A DNA stretch of 40,670 bases. Origin: Marinomonas ushuaiensis DSM 15871 (GTDB taxonomy: Bacteria > Pseudomonadota > Gammaproteobacteria > Pseudomonadales > Marinomonadaceae). Location: contig NZ_JAMB01000020.1 in NCBI RefSeq assembly GCF_000521805.1, positions 1-40,670 of the forward strand, written 5' to 3'. Positions 7,034 to 16,317 of this stretch are shown piece after piece. The notes beneath the pieces are model-generated. The model saw only the letters and a program-made list of their open reading frames with translations. It had not been told where the DNA came from and searched no databases. Position numbers and translations under genes: made by a program. Numbering within the stretch: position 1 is the stretch's first letter; each line of letters starts with the position of its first letter.

Positions 7034-8017
7034 ATGGCAGAGCGCATAGTAAAAGAAGCCCAAGTACCTTTCGATTTAGGCGGCAACCGCTTCGATCAAA
7101 TTTCGACGGAATTATTTGGCGATTATTCTCGTTCTCGAATCCAGAGTTGGATTAAAGAGGGCGCATTAAAGGTTGACGGTAAAGTTACTAAGCCAAAGGA
7201 AAAGCTTTTTGGTGGTGAAATCGTAACTCTTGATATCGTTATTGAAGCTCAAGAAGATCATGAAGCGCAAGAAATGGCGCTTGATATTGTCTATGAAGAC
7301 GATGACATACTTATTGTTAATAAGCCTGCAGGCTTGGTGGTGCATCCAGCGGTAGGTAACCGTGATGGTACTTTAATGAATGCCATTCTTCATCATGCGC
7401 CCGAAACGGCTCATATACCTCGTGCGGGTATTGTCCATCGTCTTGATAAAGAAACGACAGGGTTGATGGTGGTTGCAAAAACCTTAATTGCCCAGACAGA
7501 TTTAGTGTCCCAGTTACAAGAGCGTAGCATGGGGCGTGAATATGAAGCAATTTCTATTGGGATCATGACTGGCGGTGGGATGGTTGATGAGCCAATTGGT
7601 CGTCACCCTCATAATCGTCAGAAGCAAGCGGTTGAGCCTGTACGTGGAAAAAATGCGGTTACACATTATCGTTTAGTTGAACGCTTTAAAAATCATACTC
7701 ATATTCGTCTAAAATTAGAAACGGGACGAACCCATCAAATTCGTGTGCACATGGCTTTTATTCAATATCCATTGGTTGGCGATCCACAATATGGTGGTCG
7801 TTTGAAAATGCCAAAAGCCTGTTCTCCAGAATTGCAGGAAGAATTGCGTAAATTCCGCCGACAAGCATTGCACGCCAAAAGGTTAGAGCTTGCTCATCCA
7901 GTCACAGGTGAATGGATGGAATGGGAAGTTGATCTTCCTGATGATATGAAAACGCTGTTGGCTGCTCTCAAAAGGGATGTGGTGGAGTCTGGCTCAGATG
8001 ACTCTGAGTATTTTTAG
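7034..8017 (+). CDS. rluD: 23S rRNA pseudouridine synthase RluD
   Basis: A 327-residue enzyme with an N-terminal S4 RNA-binding domain (about residues 18-80) and a RluA-type catalytic domain. The catalytic motif HRLDKETTGLMVVAKT places the nucleophilic Asp at residue 138, one position from its place in E. coli RluD. RluD makes pseudouridines 1911, 1915 and 1917 in helix 69 of 23S rRNA during late 50S assembly. The downstream motif GRTHQIRVH is also present. It is divergent from bamD and followed by pgeF, the conserved order, but here a strong terminator separates rluD and pgeF. Confidence 0.96.
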   Translation: MAERIVKEAQVPFDLGGNRFDQISTELFGDYSRSRIQSWIKEGALKVDGKVTKPKEKLFGGEIVTLDIVIEAQEDHEAQEMALDIVYEDDDILIVNKPAGLVVHPAVGNRDGTLMNAILHHAPETAHIPRAGIVHRLDKETTGLMVVAKTLIAQTDLVSQLQERSMGREYEAISIGIMTGGGMVDEPIGRHPHNRQKQAVEPVRGKNAVTHYRLVERFKNHTHIRLKLETGRTHQIRVHMAFIQYPLVGDPQYGGRLKMPKACSPELQEELRKFRRQALHAKRLELAHPVTGEWMEWEVDLPDDMKTLLAALKRDVVESGSDDSEYF

Positions 8018-8023
8018 TTTATC

Positions 8024-8050
8024 AAGGCTGCTTCGGCAGCCTTTTTATTT
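8024..8050 (+). terminator. Terminator with a UUCG tetraloop between rluD and pgeF
   Basis: AAGGCTGC (8024-8031) pairs with GCAGCCTT (8036-8043) around a TTCG loop, and T-rich sequence follows. A C(UUCG)G tetraloop is very stable. Read-through into pgeF, 25 bases on, is possible. Confidence 0.9.
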
Positions 8051-8074
8051 TACGCCTATTGTGTAGAGGTTTTT

Positions 8075-8821
8075 ATGTCTTCCAATGCATCTTCTTTTAT
8101 AACGCCTACTTGGCCTGCTCCATCATCTATTCGAGCTTATGTTTCAACTCGTATTGGAGGAGAAAGCGAGCCGCCTTTTGATAGCCTGAATTTAGGGCTT
8201 CATGTTAAGGATGATTCTGATGTTGTTGTTCAAAATCGTCATTTATTTTCTTCTTATATTGAGATGCCAAGTACAGTAGTTTGGCTGAATCAAGTTCATG
8301 GAACCGACGTGGTTAGTTTGCCCTGTGATAGCTTGCCAGAAAGTGCAGATGCGGCTTTTTCAGAAGTTAAAGATCAAGTTTGTGCTGTACTGACTGCAGA
8401 TTGCTTGCCGGTCTTTTTCTGTAATCAATCAGGTACTCAAGTAGCAGTGGCTCATGCTGGTTGGAGAGGGTTATGCGCTGGAGTGCTAGAAGCAACATTA
8501 AAACGCTTTGATAAAAATGAAGCGATTATGGTCTGGTTAGGGCCTGCGATTGGCCCTACTGCTTTTGAGGTAGGAGAAGAGGTGAAAGAAGCATTTATGG
8601 ATGTGCTTCCTGAAGCGAAAGCCGCTTTTCAACCTGCACAAAACAAAGGTAAGTGGTTAGGTAATCTTTATCTATTGGCTCGACAGCGATTGGTTGCAGC
8701 TGGTGTTACTGCTATTTATGGTGGTGATTATTGTACATACACTGATGAAACGACTTTTTTCTCTTATCGACGTAATGTAAAAACAGGGCGGATGGCTTCT
8801 GTTATATGGATTGATCAGTAA
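8075..8821 (+). CDS. pgeF: Peptidoglycan editing factor PgeF / purine nucleoside phosphorylase (YfiH family)
   Basis: A 248-residue member of the multicopper-polyphenol-oxidase-like family (YfiH, YlmD). Zinc-site motifs are visible: NQVHGTDV (about residues 73-80), TADCLPVFF and VAHAGWRGLCAGV. Family members have purine nucleoside phosphorylase and adenosine deaminase activity; E. coli YfiH also keeps wrong amino acids out of peptidoglycan precursors. AGAGG lies five bases before the ATG. It sits between rluD and clpB, the usual order, with a terminator separating it from rluD. Confidence 0.92.
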   Translation: MSSNASSFITPTWPAPSSIRAYVSTRIGGESEPPFDSLNLGLHVKDDSDVVVQNRHLFSSYIEMPSTVVWLNQVHGTDVVSLPCDSLPESADAAFSEVKDQVCAVLTADCLPVFFCNQSGTQVAVAHAGWRGLCAGVLEATLKRFDKNEAIMVWLGPAIGPTAFEVGEEVKEAFMDVLPEAKAAFQPAQNKGKWLGNLYLLARQRLVAAGVTAIYGGDYCTYTDETTFFSYRRNVKTGRMASVIWIDQ

Positions 8822-8842
8822 AAATAAGCGTATTTTTTGACG

Positions 8843-8885
8843 AGTGTCAAATAAATGACACTTGGGAGCTTGAAAAGCTGTTTTT
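8843..8885 (+). promoter_or_regulatory. Hairpins and a heat-shock-like -35 box ahead of clpB
   Basis: AGTGTCA (8843-8849) pairs with TGACACT (8856-8862). Next, AGCTT-GAA-AAGCT (8867-8879) is followed by GTTTTT and could be a small terminator. Inside the second hairpin is CTTGAAA (8869-8875), identical to the sigma-32 -35 element. The matching -10 region (near 8889-8896) is poor, so the heat-shock promoter is tentative, although clpB is a classic sigma-32 gene. Confidence 0.4.
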
Positions 8886-8983
8886 GGGAGCTATTAAGTT
8901 TTTAACTGAAACAGTCTTCTTATTACTCTCAAAGAAAATGCCTCTATTACTTATAAAGAAAAGTTTAAAAAGGATGTCACGCC

Positions 8984-11566
8984 ATGCGTATAGATCGTTT
9001 AACCAGTAAATTGCAGCTAGCGCTTTCTGACGCTCAGTCTGTTGCACTTGGGCAAGATCATTCTTATATCGAAGCCCTCCATTTAATGATTGCCTTGCTA
9101 GATCAACAGGGCGGAAGTACTCGACCTATTTTACAGCAAGCCGGTATTGCCGTGACGAAATTTCGTGAAAGCTTGAACGGGCTTTTGTCACGCTTGCCTA
9201 AAGTGAAAGATCACGATGGCAATATCCAAATGTCGCCAGAGCTAGGTCGTTTGCTTAATTTGGCAGATAAGGAATCTCAAAAACGAAAAGATCAATATAT
9301 TTCCTCTGAATTGGTCTTGATGGCAATGTTTGATGGCAAAGATGACTTAGCTAAAGCATTGAAAGCCAGTAGTGTCACAAAAGCGGATATCGCGGTTGTG
9401 ATTGATAGTGTTCGTGGTGGCGATTCTGTGAACGATCCTGATGCAGAAGGAAATCGTCAGGCTTTAGATAAATACACAGTCGATCTTACTGAGAGGGCGG
9501 CACAAGGTAAGCTTGACCCTGTTATTGGGCGAGATGACGAAATACGTCGTACGATTCAAGTATTACAGCGTCGTCGTAAAAATAATCCTGTTTTAATTGG
9601 TGAGCCTGGCGTTGGTAAAACAGCCATTGTCGAAGGTTTGGCGCAGCGTATTATTAATGGTGAAGTACCTGAAGGTTTAAAAAATAAGCGTGTTTTATCT
9701 CTCGATATGGGGGCACTGATTGCAGGCGCGAAATACCGTGGGGAATTTGAAGAGCGTTTAAAGGCGTTATTGAATGAGCTCTCTAAACAAGAAGGTCAAA
9801 TCATTTTGTTTATTGATGAAATTCATACCATGGTTGGTGCTGGTAAATCAGAAGGCTCCATGGATGCTGGAAATATGCTTAAGCCTGCATTGGCGCGTGG
9901 AGAGTTGCATTGTGTTGGTGCCACAACGCTCGATGAATATCGCCAATATATTGAAAAAGACGCCGCTTTAGAAAGACGCTTCCAAAAAGTGCTTGTAGAA
10001 GAGCCAACGGTTTTGGACTCGATTGCTATTCTTCGAGGCTTAAAAGAGCGTTATGAAGTGCATCACGGTGTGGATATTACGGACTCTGCCATCATTGCGG
10101 CGGCCAAACTTTCTCAGCGATACATTACTGATCGTCAGCTACCGGACAAAGCAATAGATCTGATTGACGAAGCGGCAAGTCGTATTCGTATGGAAATGGA
10201 TTCAAAACCAGAAGATATGGATCGCTTAGAGCGCCGCTTGATTCAGTTAAAAATTGAGAGAGAGGCACTTAAAAAAGAAAAAGACAAAGCGTCTAAGATG
10301 CGCTTGACTGAGCTCGAAGATGAAATTGAGCTTTTACAGAAGCAATTTTCAGATTTAGAAGAAATTTGGAATGCTGAAAAAGCGGCTGTCCATGGTGCGC
10401 AGAAATTGAAAGAAGAGTTAGAGTCAGTTCGCCATGAAATGGAAGAAGCGCGCCGTAGTGGTAATCTCGCTAAAATGTCTGAGTTTCAGTACGGTGTGAT
10501 TCCAATGCTTGAGGCGGAAATAGAGAAAGCCAGTCAAGAAGAAGAAAATACTGAAACTCGCTTATTGAAACGACGAGTAACAGAGGAAGAAATTGCGACA
10601 GTCGTTTCTCGATGGACAGGAATTCCAGTCGATAAAATGTTAGAAGGAGAGCGTGATAAATTATTACGAATGGAAGATTCATTGCATGAATCTGTCATGG
10701 GGCAGAATGAAGCGGTTTCGGCTGTCTCTAATGCGGTTAGGCGCTCTCGATCAGGTCTTGCAGATCCAAATCGCCCTAATGGTTCCTTTCTGTTCTTAGG
10801 GCCAACTGGTGTTGGTAAAACTGAACTTTGTAAGTCATTGGCGAGATTCTTATTTGATACAGAGCAAGCCATGGTTCGAGTCGATATGTCTGAATTTATG
10901 GAGAAGCACTCTGTTGCTCGATTGATTGGTGCGCCTCCGGGTTATGTCGGCTATGAGGAAGGTGGTTACTTAACCGAAGCGGTAAGGCGCCGACCATACT
11001 CTGTGTTGTTGCTTGATGAGGTAGAGAAAGCACATCCAGACGTATTTAATATTTTATTGCAGGTCTTAGATGACGGCCGCTTAACGGATGGGCAGGGGCG
11101 TACGGTTGATTTTAGAAATACTGTTATTGTGATGACGTCTAATCTGGGCTCTGACTTAATTCAAGAGTATCAGTCTGAAAATCAGTATGAAGAAATTAAA
11201 TCGAAAGTAATGGAAGTGGTTGGTTCTCATTTTCGACCAGAATTCATTAACCGGATTGATGAAACCGTTGTCTTTCATCCGTTGATGCGCTCGCAAATTA
11301 AAGGTATTGCCACGGTTCAACTTTCACATTTGAATGAAAGGTTGAGTGAGATGGGGATGTCGCTTACTTTAACTGATGAGGCGTCTGATCAATTGGTCGA
11401 GGTGGGATATGATCCAATTTATGGTGCTAGGCCATTAAAGCGTGCTATTCAAAAATGGATAGAAAATCCACTGGCTAATGAGTTACTTGCTGGGAAGTTT
11501 GTTACAGGTGATCGAATTGTAGCGGATGTTTCTGATGGTGAAATTTCTTTCTTAAAGGCAAACTAG
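8984..11566 (+). CDS. clpB: ATP-dependent disaggregase ClpB
   Basis: A full-length 860-residue Hsp100 protein. It has an N-terminal Clp_N double repeat (about 1-145), AAA+ module 1 with Walker A GEPGVGKT at 206-213, a long coiled-coil middle domain (about 410-525), and AAA+ module 2 with Walker A GPTGVGKT at 606-613. The C-terminal D2-small domain includes [11 protein letters not shown]. ClpB works with DnaK to pull proteins out of aggregates after heat stress. It has no ClpP-docking tripeptide, as expected. AAGGA lies about nine bases before the ATG. A heat-shock -35 element is visible upstream and a strong terminator downstream. Confidence 0.98.
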   Translation: MRIDRLTSKLQLALSDAQSVALGQDHSYIEALHLMIALLDQQGGSTRPILQQAGIAVTKFRESLNGLLSRLPKVKDHDGNIQMSPELGRLLNLADKESQKRKDQYISSELVLMAMFDGKDDLAKALKASSVTKADIAVVIDSVRGGDSVNDPDAEGNRQALDKYTVDLTERAAQGKLDPVIGRDDEIRRTIQVLQRRRKNNPVLIGEPGVGKTAIVEGLAQRIINGEVPEGLKNKRVLSLDMGALIAGAKYRGEFEERLKALLNELSKQEGQIILFIDEIHTMVGAGKSEGSMDAGNMLKPALARGELHCVGATTLDEYRQYIEKDAALERRFQKVLVEEPTVLDSIAILRGLKERYEVHHGVDITDSAIIAAAKLSQRYITDRQLPDKAIDLIDEAASRIRMEMDSKPEDMDRLERRLIQLKIEREALKKEKDKASKMRLTELEDEIELLQKQFSDLEEIWNAEKAAVHGAQKLKEELESVRHEMEEARRSGNLAKMSEFQYGVIPMLEAEIEKASQEEENTETRLLKRRVTEEEIATVVSRWTGIPVDKMLEGERDKLLRMEDSLHESVMGQNEAVSAVSNAVRRSRSGLADPNRPNGSFLFLGPTGVGKTELCKSLARFLFDTEQAMVRVDMSEFMEKHSVARLIGAPPGYVGYEEGGYLTEAVRRRPYSVLLLDEVEKAHPDVFNILLQVLDDGRLTDGQGRTVDFRNTVIVMTSNLGSDLIQEYQSENQYEEIKSKVMEVVGSHFRPEFINRIDETVVFHPLMRSQIKGIATVQLSHLNERLSEMGMSLTLTDEASDQLVEVGYDPIYGARPLKRAIQKWIENPLANELLAGKFVTGDRIVADVSDGEISFLKAN

Positions 11567-11599
11567 ACAAATCTATTAAGTATTAGGTTGTCTGAAACA

Positions 11600-11639
11600 A
11601 AAAAACTCTAGTCCTTTTCTAAGGGCTAGAGTTTTTTTT
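11600..11639. terminator. Bidirectional terminator between clpB and the outer-membrane protein gene
   Basis: AAACTCTAG then CCTT pairs with AAGG then CTAGAGTTT, with A-rich sequence on the left and eight T on the right. It can serve clpB on the plus strand and the convergent gene on the minus strand. Confidence 0.9.
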
Positions 11640-11659
11640 GAAGAGTTTTTCGAAGGCGA

Positions 11660-12241
11660 TTAAATGTCGATTGTTACGCCGATGAAATAGCCATCGTAAT
11701 CAATATTGCCAAGGAAGTTGGTTTCTTGATCAATTGAACGGTAACCAGCTTCTAGGCCAAGAACAGGTATAGGTTGGTATTGTATTTTGAATGATTGATC
11801 AGAAATGGTAACGCTATCAAATGAAGAGATGCTCTTAGATTCAGCTGCTAGAGTAATACCTGTGCCAGGAATAGCAAGAGATGCAGCTAAGAAAAGCATT
11901 GGTACGGATTCGCTATCGCTAGATGAGCCTTGTGTCATATCTAGGTTGCGGAATGTAAGACCACCTTCAATGCTTGCCCATAATAAACCTACACCATAAT
12001 AACCTGTAAAGTCTAAATGGCTAATATCGGTTCCAGAAGGGTCTGATTCAAAGTCCCAAACATCCATACGAAGGTTTGGAATTAAAGGGATCGGATGTTG
12101 TATATCAAGGCTTGCATAGGTTGCAGACCCATCACTACTGTCAAAAATACCAGCTTCAGCGTTCGCGCCGAGAAAGTCAGCATGGGCTGCGCTTGTTAGC
12201 AATACTGTTGATAGAGCAAAAGCAGATTTTATTAATTTCAT
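11660..12241 (-). CDS. Small outer-membrane beta-barrel protein (TIGR04219-like)
   Basis: A 193-residue protein with a clear signal peptide (MKLIKSAFALS..., cleavage after AHA near residue 22). The mature part starts DFLGANAEAGIF, alternates polar and apolar residues, and ends in barrel-like strands (YFIGVTIDI). The FLG start and short barrel fit the TIGR04219 outer-membrane family; function is unknown. The open frame extends to 12433 through a tRNA-Gln gene, which is an artefact; the ATG at 12241 starts the signal peptide. No strong ribosome-binding site is seen. A TATAAT box (12282-12287) lies upstream. Confidence 0.75.
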   Translation of the reverse strand: MKLIKSAFALSTVLLTSAAHADFLGANAEAGIFDSSDGSATYASLDIQHPIPLIPNLRMDVWDFESDPSGTDISHLDFTGYYGVGLLWASIEGGLTFRNLDMTQGSSSDSESVPMLFLAASLAIPGTGITLAAESKSISSFDSVTISDQSFKIQYQPIPVLGLEAGYRSIDQETNFLGNIDYDGYFIGVTIDI

Positions 12242-12281
12242 AATGAAGGGTCCATATATCAAGTGAGATAGGTTTTTTCTA

Positions 12282-12287
12282 ATTATA
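12282..12287 (-). promoter_or_regulatory. -10 box for the outer-membrane protein gene
   Basis: A perfect TATAAT on the minus strand, about 40 bases before the ATG at 12241. No good -35 is found at 16-18 bases, so it may depend on an activator, or transcription may come partly from the tRNA operon upstream. Confidence 0.4.
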
Positions 12288-12357
12288 GGTCGTAGAAAAA
12301 CAAAATCCAGTGAATTAAGGATATATGAAGAGATTATCGTAAGGGAGTCTTGAAAGA

Positions 12358-12432
12358 TGGCTGGGGTAGAAGGATTCGAACCTACGCATGACAGGATCAA
12401 AACCTGTTGCCTTACCGCTTGGCTATACCCCA
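12358..12432 (-). tRNA. tRNA-Gln (anticodon TTG), third Gln copy in transcription order
   Basis: 75 bases including an encoded CCA. Acceptor TGGGGTA pairs with TACCCCA; the anticodon loop TTTTGAT gives TTG; GGTTCGAATCC forms the T arm. The sequence is identical to the other two Gln copies here. It is the last gene of the array. Confidence 0.97.
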
Positions 12433-12450
12433 AAAAATACTGCAGCTATA

Positions 12451-12527
12451 TGGTGGCTATGACTAGATTCGAACTAGTGACCCCATCATTATGAGTGATG
12501 TGCTCTAACCAACTGAGCTACATAGCC
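12451..12527 (-). tRNA. tRNA-Met (elongator, anticodon CAT), second Met copy
   Basis: 77 bases with encoded CCA. The 5' half GGCTATGTAGCTCAGTTGG and the loop CTCATAA, anticodon CAT, closely match E. coli elongator tRNA-Met (metT/metU). It lacks the mismatched acceptor end of initiator tRNA. A CAT-anticodon tRNA-Ile is unlikely given the close metT match. Confidence 0.93.
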
Positions 12528-12563
12528 TAAACTGTATCTTAACTAGTAATAATGAACTATCGA

Positions 12564-12638
12564 TGGCTGGGGTAGAAGGATTCGAACCTACGCATGACAG
12601 GATCAAAACCTGTTGCCTTACCGCTTGGCTATACCCCA
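12564..12638 (-). tRNA. tRNA-Gln (anticodon TTG), second Gln copy
   Basis: 75 bases with CCA, identical to the flanking Gln genes. It lies between the two Met genes. Confidence 0.97.
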
Positions 12639-12651
12639 ATATATCGAATTG

Positions 12652-12728
12652 TGGTGGCTATGACTAGATTCGAACTAGTGACCCCATCATTATGAGTGAT
12701 GTGCTCTAACCAACTGAGCTACATAGCC
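12652..12728 (-). tRNA. tRNA-Met (elongator, anticodon CAT), first Met copy
   Basis: 77 bases with CCA, identical to the other Met gene. Only short spacers (9-13 bases) separate it from the Gln genes on each side. Confidence 0.93.
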
Positions 12729-12737
12729 GTTCGTCTG

Positions 12738-12812
12738 TGGCTGGGGTAGAAGGATTCGAACCTACGCATGACAGGATCAAAACCTGTTGCCTTACCGCTT
12801 GGCTATACCCCA
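12738..12812 (-). tRNA. tRNA-Gln (anticodon TTG), first Gln copy (promoter-proximal)
   Basis: 75 bases with CCA, same sequence as the other Gln copies. It is the first gene after the predicted stringent-type promoter at 12867-12897. Confidence 0.97.
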
Positions 12813-12866
12813 ACAGACTCACAGAAAGACAGTTCACATGAAATGATCTACTGTCTCTGTGGCGCG

Positions 12867-12897
12867 ATATTATTCATATAACCCGTTAATGGGTCAA
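12867..12897 (-). promoter_or_regulatory. Predicted stable-RNA promoter of the tRNA array
   Basis: On the minus strand, TTGACC (12892-12897) is followed by AATAAT (17-base spacer) or TAATAT (19-base spacer). The discriminator right after is CGCGCC. A GC-rich discriminator is typical of rRNA and tRNA promoters under stringent (ppGpp/DksA) control. The first tRNA starts about 50 bases downstream. Confidence 0.65.
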
Positions 12898-12924
12898 GTG
12901 TTTTTCTTAAAATCTTACTTTTTA

Positions 12925-14016
12925 CTATACATTAAAGCGAAAATGCATCACATCGCCGTCTTTAACAATGTACTCTTTACCTTCTAAACGCCATTTTCCT
13001 GCTTCTTTTGCACCACTTTCACCCTTGTATTGGATAAAGTCGTCATAGCTAACGACTTCGGCGCGAATGAAACCTTTCTCGAAATCTGTATGGATTACGC
13101 CTGCAGCTTGTGGGCCTGTTGCGCCTTCTTTGACAGTCCAAGCGCGAACTTCTTTTACGCCAGCGGTAAAGTAGGTTTGAAGACCTAGTAACTCATAACC
13201 TGCACGTATTACGCGATCAAGGCCAGGTTCTGCCATTCCCATTTCATCGAGAAATTCTTGCATTTCTTCTGCATCTAGCTCAGAAATTTCTGCTTCTAGC
13301 TGATTGCATATAGGTACGATGACAGCGCCTTCTGCCGCGGCAATTTCTCTAACCTGGTCTAGGTATGGATTGTTTTCAAAACCATCCTCAGCGACGTTAG
13401 CGATGTACATAGTTGGCTTTGTCGTTAGAAGGTGTAGCAAACGAACTTCTTTCCTTTGATCGTCAGACATTTCCAGAGAGCGTACAGGTAAGCCGTTTTC
13501 CAAATGTTCTTTAATGTTTTCTAAAAAAGCTTTGTGAGCAATGGCTTCTTTATTGCCGCTTTTTGCATTTTTAGCTGTGCGGAATATTTGTTTATCTATG
13601 GACTCTATATCAGCAAAGATCAGTTCAAGATTGATAACTTCGATGTCTGCTTTAGGATTCACATGGTTAGATACATGAATAACGTTTTCGTCTTCAAAGC
13701 AACGAACTACATGAGCGATAGCGTCTGTTTCACGGATATTGGCAAGGAATTTGTTACCAAGGCCTTCACCTTTTGATGCGCCTTCAACAAGTCCGGCGAT
13801 ATCAACAAACTCCATTGTTGTAGCAAGAACGCGTTCTGGTTTTACTATTTCGGCAAGTGCGTCTAAGCGAGGGTCTGGCATTGGCACAACACCAGCATTT
13901 GGCTCGATGGTGCAGAAAGGAAAATTTTCTGCGCCAATACCTGCTTTAGTTAGTGCATTAAATAGAGTTGATTTACCGACGTTAGGCAGTCCAACGATGC
14001 CGCAATTAAAACCCAT
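12925..14016 (-). CDS. ychF: Ribosome-binding ATPase YchF (Obg-like)
   Basis: A 363-residue TRAFAC-class P-loop protein. G1 is GLPNVGKST (about residues 8-16), G3 lies in [12 protein letters not shown], and the base-recognition segment reads CNQLEAEI instead of NKxD, which explains the family's ATP preference. The C-terminal TGS domain includes [18 protein letters not shown]. YchF binds ribosomes and affects oxidative stress responses and leaderless translation. It lies 30 bases after pth, the common pth-ychF pair, and ends the long minus-strand housekeeping run. Confidence 0.97.
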   Translation of the reverse strand: MGFNCGIVGLPNVGKSTLFNALTKAGIGAENFPFCTIEPNAGVVPMPDPRLDALAEIVKPERVLATTMEFVDIAGLVEGASKGEGLGNKFLANIRETDAIAHVVRCFEDENVIHVSNHVNPKADIEVINLELIFADIESIDKQIFRTAKNAKSGNKEAIAHKAFLENIKEHLENGLPVRSLEMSDDQRKEVRLLHLLTTKPTMYIANVAEDGFENNPYLDQVREIAAAEGAVIVPICNQLEAEISELDAEEMQEFLDEMGMAEPGLDRVIRAGYELLGLQTYFTAGVKEVRAWTVKEGATGPQAAGVIHTDFEKGFIRAEVVSYDDFIQYKGESGAKEAGKWRLEGKEYIVKDGDVMHFRFNV

Positions 14017-14046
14017 AGTGAAATTCCTAAATATATAATTAAGTGG

Positions 14047-14631
14047 TTATGCTTTAAAACTGTGTAGTTGATTCATAACGGCATTTAAATTACCGCTTAC
14101 AATGTCATCTACATAGCGCAATGATTCGTCGATCGTCTGTTCTGTTTTTGCATAGTCGTCAGGGGCTGCTTTTTTAAGAACGTAGTTGGCGACTTGGCTT
14201 GCATGCCCAGGATGACCTATACCTAGTCGTAGTCGTCCGAACTCTCTGTTATTCGCAAGCTTTGAAATAATATCTTTTAATCCGTTGTGACCGCCATGCC
14301 CACCGCCTTTTTTCAATTTGGCTGTACCTGGTGGAATGTCTAGTTCGTCATGAATGACGAGGATTTCTTCAGGAGGGATTTTATAAAACTGGGAAACCGC
14401 TTGTACGGCTTTACCGCTTAAATTCATATAGGTTGTGGGAATGAGTAAATAGCATTCTTCACCAGCTATAGAAACTTTACCAAATTGGCCAAAAAATTTC
14501 TTTTCAGTACGAAGAGAGCACTGGCTCTGACGAGCCAATGCCTCAATCCACTGAACGCCTGCATTGTGGCGAGTGTTCTCGTATTCGCTGCCTGGATTAC
14601 CCAAGCCGACTAATAATCTGAAACCTGCCAC
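14047..14631 (-). CDS. pth: Peptidyl-tRNA hydrolase
   Basis: A 194-residue enzyme that frees tRNA from prematurely released peptidyl-tRNA. The catalytic region reads [16 protein letters not shown], with the essential His at residue 22. HDELDIPPG with the catalytic Asp and [10 protein letters not shown] are also present. Length is normal. It lies 23 bases after rplY and 30 before ychF, the conserved rplY-pth-ychF order. Confidence 0.97.
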   Translation of the reverse strand: MAGFRLLVGLGNPGSEYENTRHNAGVQWIEALARQSQCSLRTEKKFFGQFGKVSIAGEECYLLIPTTYMNLSGKAVQAVSQFYKIPPEEILVIHDELDIPPGTAKLKKGGGHGGHNGLKDIISKLANNREFGRLRLGIGHPGHASQVANYVLKKAAPDDYAKTEQTIDESLRYVDDIVSGNLNAVMNQLHSFKA

Positions 14632-14654
14632 AATACTGCCTTCAATGAGTTATC

Positions 14655-15233
14655 TTAACGTTTTGCTTTACCGATACGACCGATAGGTTGGTTGTGATCT
14701 TCGCCTTTCAACAAAGAAATCAACTCAACGCCTTCAGGAAGAGTAACATCAGACAAGTGGAAGATTTGGTCAAGTTGACCATCAATCACGTCGATGATTA
14801 GCGCTTCTGGTAGGTTTGCTGGTAGGCAACGTACTTCAGCCAATTTAGATTCGATAGTCAAACGACCACCTTGCTTGTTAACACCTTCACTTTGAGCTGC
14901 ATTGATGAAGCTTAAAGGAACACGAGTTGTGATCGCTTTATCTTCTTGAATACGCTGAAGATCCATGTGCATTACTGCACCTGTTGCTGGATGACGTTGT
15001 AGGGCTTTAACAAGAACTTTTTCTGCTTTGCCGTCTACAGATACTTCAACTAAACCAGTTAAGAAACCTGGAGTGCCAACTGCTTTAAGCAATTCGTTGT
15101 CTTTAAAAGAAACAGATTGTGGAGCAACATCGCCGCCATAAATGACAGCTGGTACTAGTTGTTCGTTACGAAGGCGGCGGCTCGCACCTTTACCTTCTTG
15201 AGTTCGTGCTACGGCATTAATAGATAATGACAT
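14655..15233 (-). CDS. rplY: 50S ribosomal protein L25 (general stress protein Ctc form)
   Basis: A 192-residue protein: an N-terminal L25 domain that binds 5S rRNA (about 1-95, with GKGASRRLRN near residue 14) and a C-terminal TL5/CTC beta domain (about 100-185). E. coli L25 has only the first domain; the long form is the rule in Pseudomonas and relatives. The ATG has TTAGGAAA upstream. It follows prs, as is usual. Confidence 0.96.
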   Translation of the reverse strand: MSLSINAVARTQEGKGASRRLRNEQLVPAVIYGGDVAPQSVSFKDNELLKAVGTPGFLTGLVEVSVDGKAEKVLVKALQRHPATGAVMHMDLQRIQEDKAITTRVPLSFINAAQSEGVNKQGGRLTIESKLAEVRCLPANLPEALIIDVIDGQLDQIFHLSDVTLPEGVELISLLKGEDHNQPIGRIGKAKR

Positions 15234-15301
15234 GGTATTTTCCTAATAATAATAAAGTTTGTGCCCAGAACTGCGACCCTTTCCGAGCGTAAGTGTTTGG
15301 C

Positions 15302-16249
15302 TTAGGCCCCAAACATGGCACTGATAGACTCTTCGTTGCATACACGACGAACAGCCTCCGCCATAATGTCAGACATCGACAATTGGCGTATTTGAGGGCA
15401 ATTAAGCGCCTCTTGTGTTAATGGGATGGTATCAGTCACGACCAACTCATCAAGCACGGAATTTTTAATGTTCTCAATCGCCTTTCCAGAAAGTACTGGA
15501 TGAGTACAGTAGGCAAGTACTTTTGCAGCACCGTGTTCTTTTAATGCTTTTGCGGCAGCGCATAAGGTGCCACCTGTGTCACACATGTCATCAACTAATA
15601 CGCAGGTTTTGCCTGCTACATCACCAATCAAATGCATGATTTGTGCTTCATTTGCGCGTGGGCGACGTTTATCGATAATCGCCAAATCTGCATCGTCGAG
15701 TAATTTTGCAAAGGCACGAGCACGAACAACACCACCAACATCAGGAGAAACAACTGTGATATTTTCATGGCCTTGACGTTGTAGATCATCAAGTAACAAA
15801 GGCGTTGCATAAACGTTATCAACAGGTATATCGAAGAACCCCTGGATTTGATCTGCGTGAAGGTCAACGGTTAATACACGATTGATACCAACAGCAGATA
15901 TCATATCTGCAACCACTTTTGCTGTAATAGGTACACGAGCTGAACGTACGCGACGATCTTGTCGAGCATAGCCAAAATATGGGATTACTGCCGTAACACG
16001 TGATGCAGATGCTCGGCGTAATGCGTCGGCCATGACAATCAGTTCCATTAAATTGTCATTGCTGGGTGCACAGGTAGATTGAATGATGAAAACATCTTTA
16101 CCGCGCACATTTTCATTGATCTCAACCGCAATTTCACCGTCGCTAAATTTATCTACAGTTGCGTTCCCGATTGGTAGGCCTAAACGGCGTACCACTCTGC
16201 GAGCGAGTTCAGGGTTTGCATTACCGGTAAAAACCATCAACTTAGACAC
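15302..16249 (-). CDS. prs: Ribose-phosphate pyrophosphokinase (PRPP synthetase)
   Basis: A 315-residue class I enzyme that makes PRPP from ribose 5-phosphate and ATP, feeding purine, pyrimidine, histidine, tryptophan and NAD synthesis. The family start [15 protein letters not shown] is followed by GYARQDR, the [11 protein letters not shown] metal/ATP region and the PRPP loop [12 protein letters not shown]. The frame is open to 16318, but GTG at 16249 gives the exact family N-terminus and the usual 315 residues, and AAAGGG lies eight bases upstream. It follows ispE, as in Pseudomonas. Confidence 0.97.
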   Translation of the reverse strand: MSKLMVFTGNANPELARRVVRRLGLPIGNATVDKFSDGEIAVEINENVRGKDVFIIQSTCAPSNDNLMELIVMADALRRASASRVTAVIPYFGYARQDRRVRSARVPITAKVVADMISAVGINRVLTVDLHADQIQGFFDIPVDNVYATPLLLDDLQRQGHENITVVSPDVGGVVRARAFAKLLDDADLAIIDKRRPRANEAQIMHLIGDVAGKTCVLVDDMCDTGGTLCAAAKALKEHGAAKVLAYCTHPVLSGKAIENIKNSVLDELVVTDTIPLTQEALNCPQIRQLSMSDIMAEAVRRVCNEESISAMFGA

Positions 16250-16317
16250 TGTGTATACCCTTTGTATTTTGTAGCAATGAAAATAGACTGGTTTTGGGAA
16301 GTGAAATGTTCGGTACA

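Noticed and set aside
8847..9047. Minus-strand 66-codon frame at the start of clpB
   Set aside because: It lies antisense across the clpB start and promoter region, with no ribosome-binding site or recognisable protein.
12242..12433. N-terminal extension of the outer-membrane protein frame
   Set aside because: It runs through a tRNA-Gln gene; the signal peptide starts at 12241.
13534..14038. Plus-strand frames of 80 and 99 codons inside ychF
   Set aside because: They are antisense shadows of a strongly conserved gene.
15628..15867. 79-codon frame overlapping prs
   Set aside because: Shadow frame within the conserved prs coding sequence; no independent evidence of translation.
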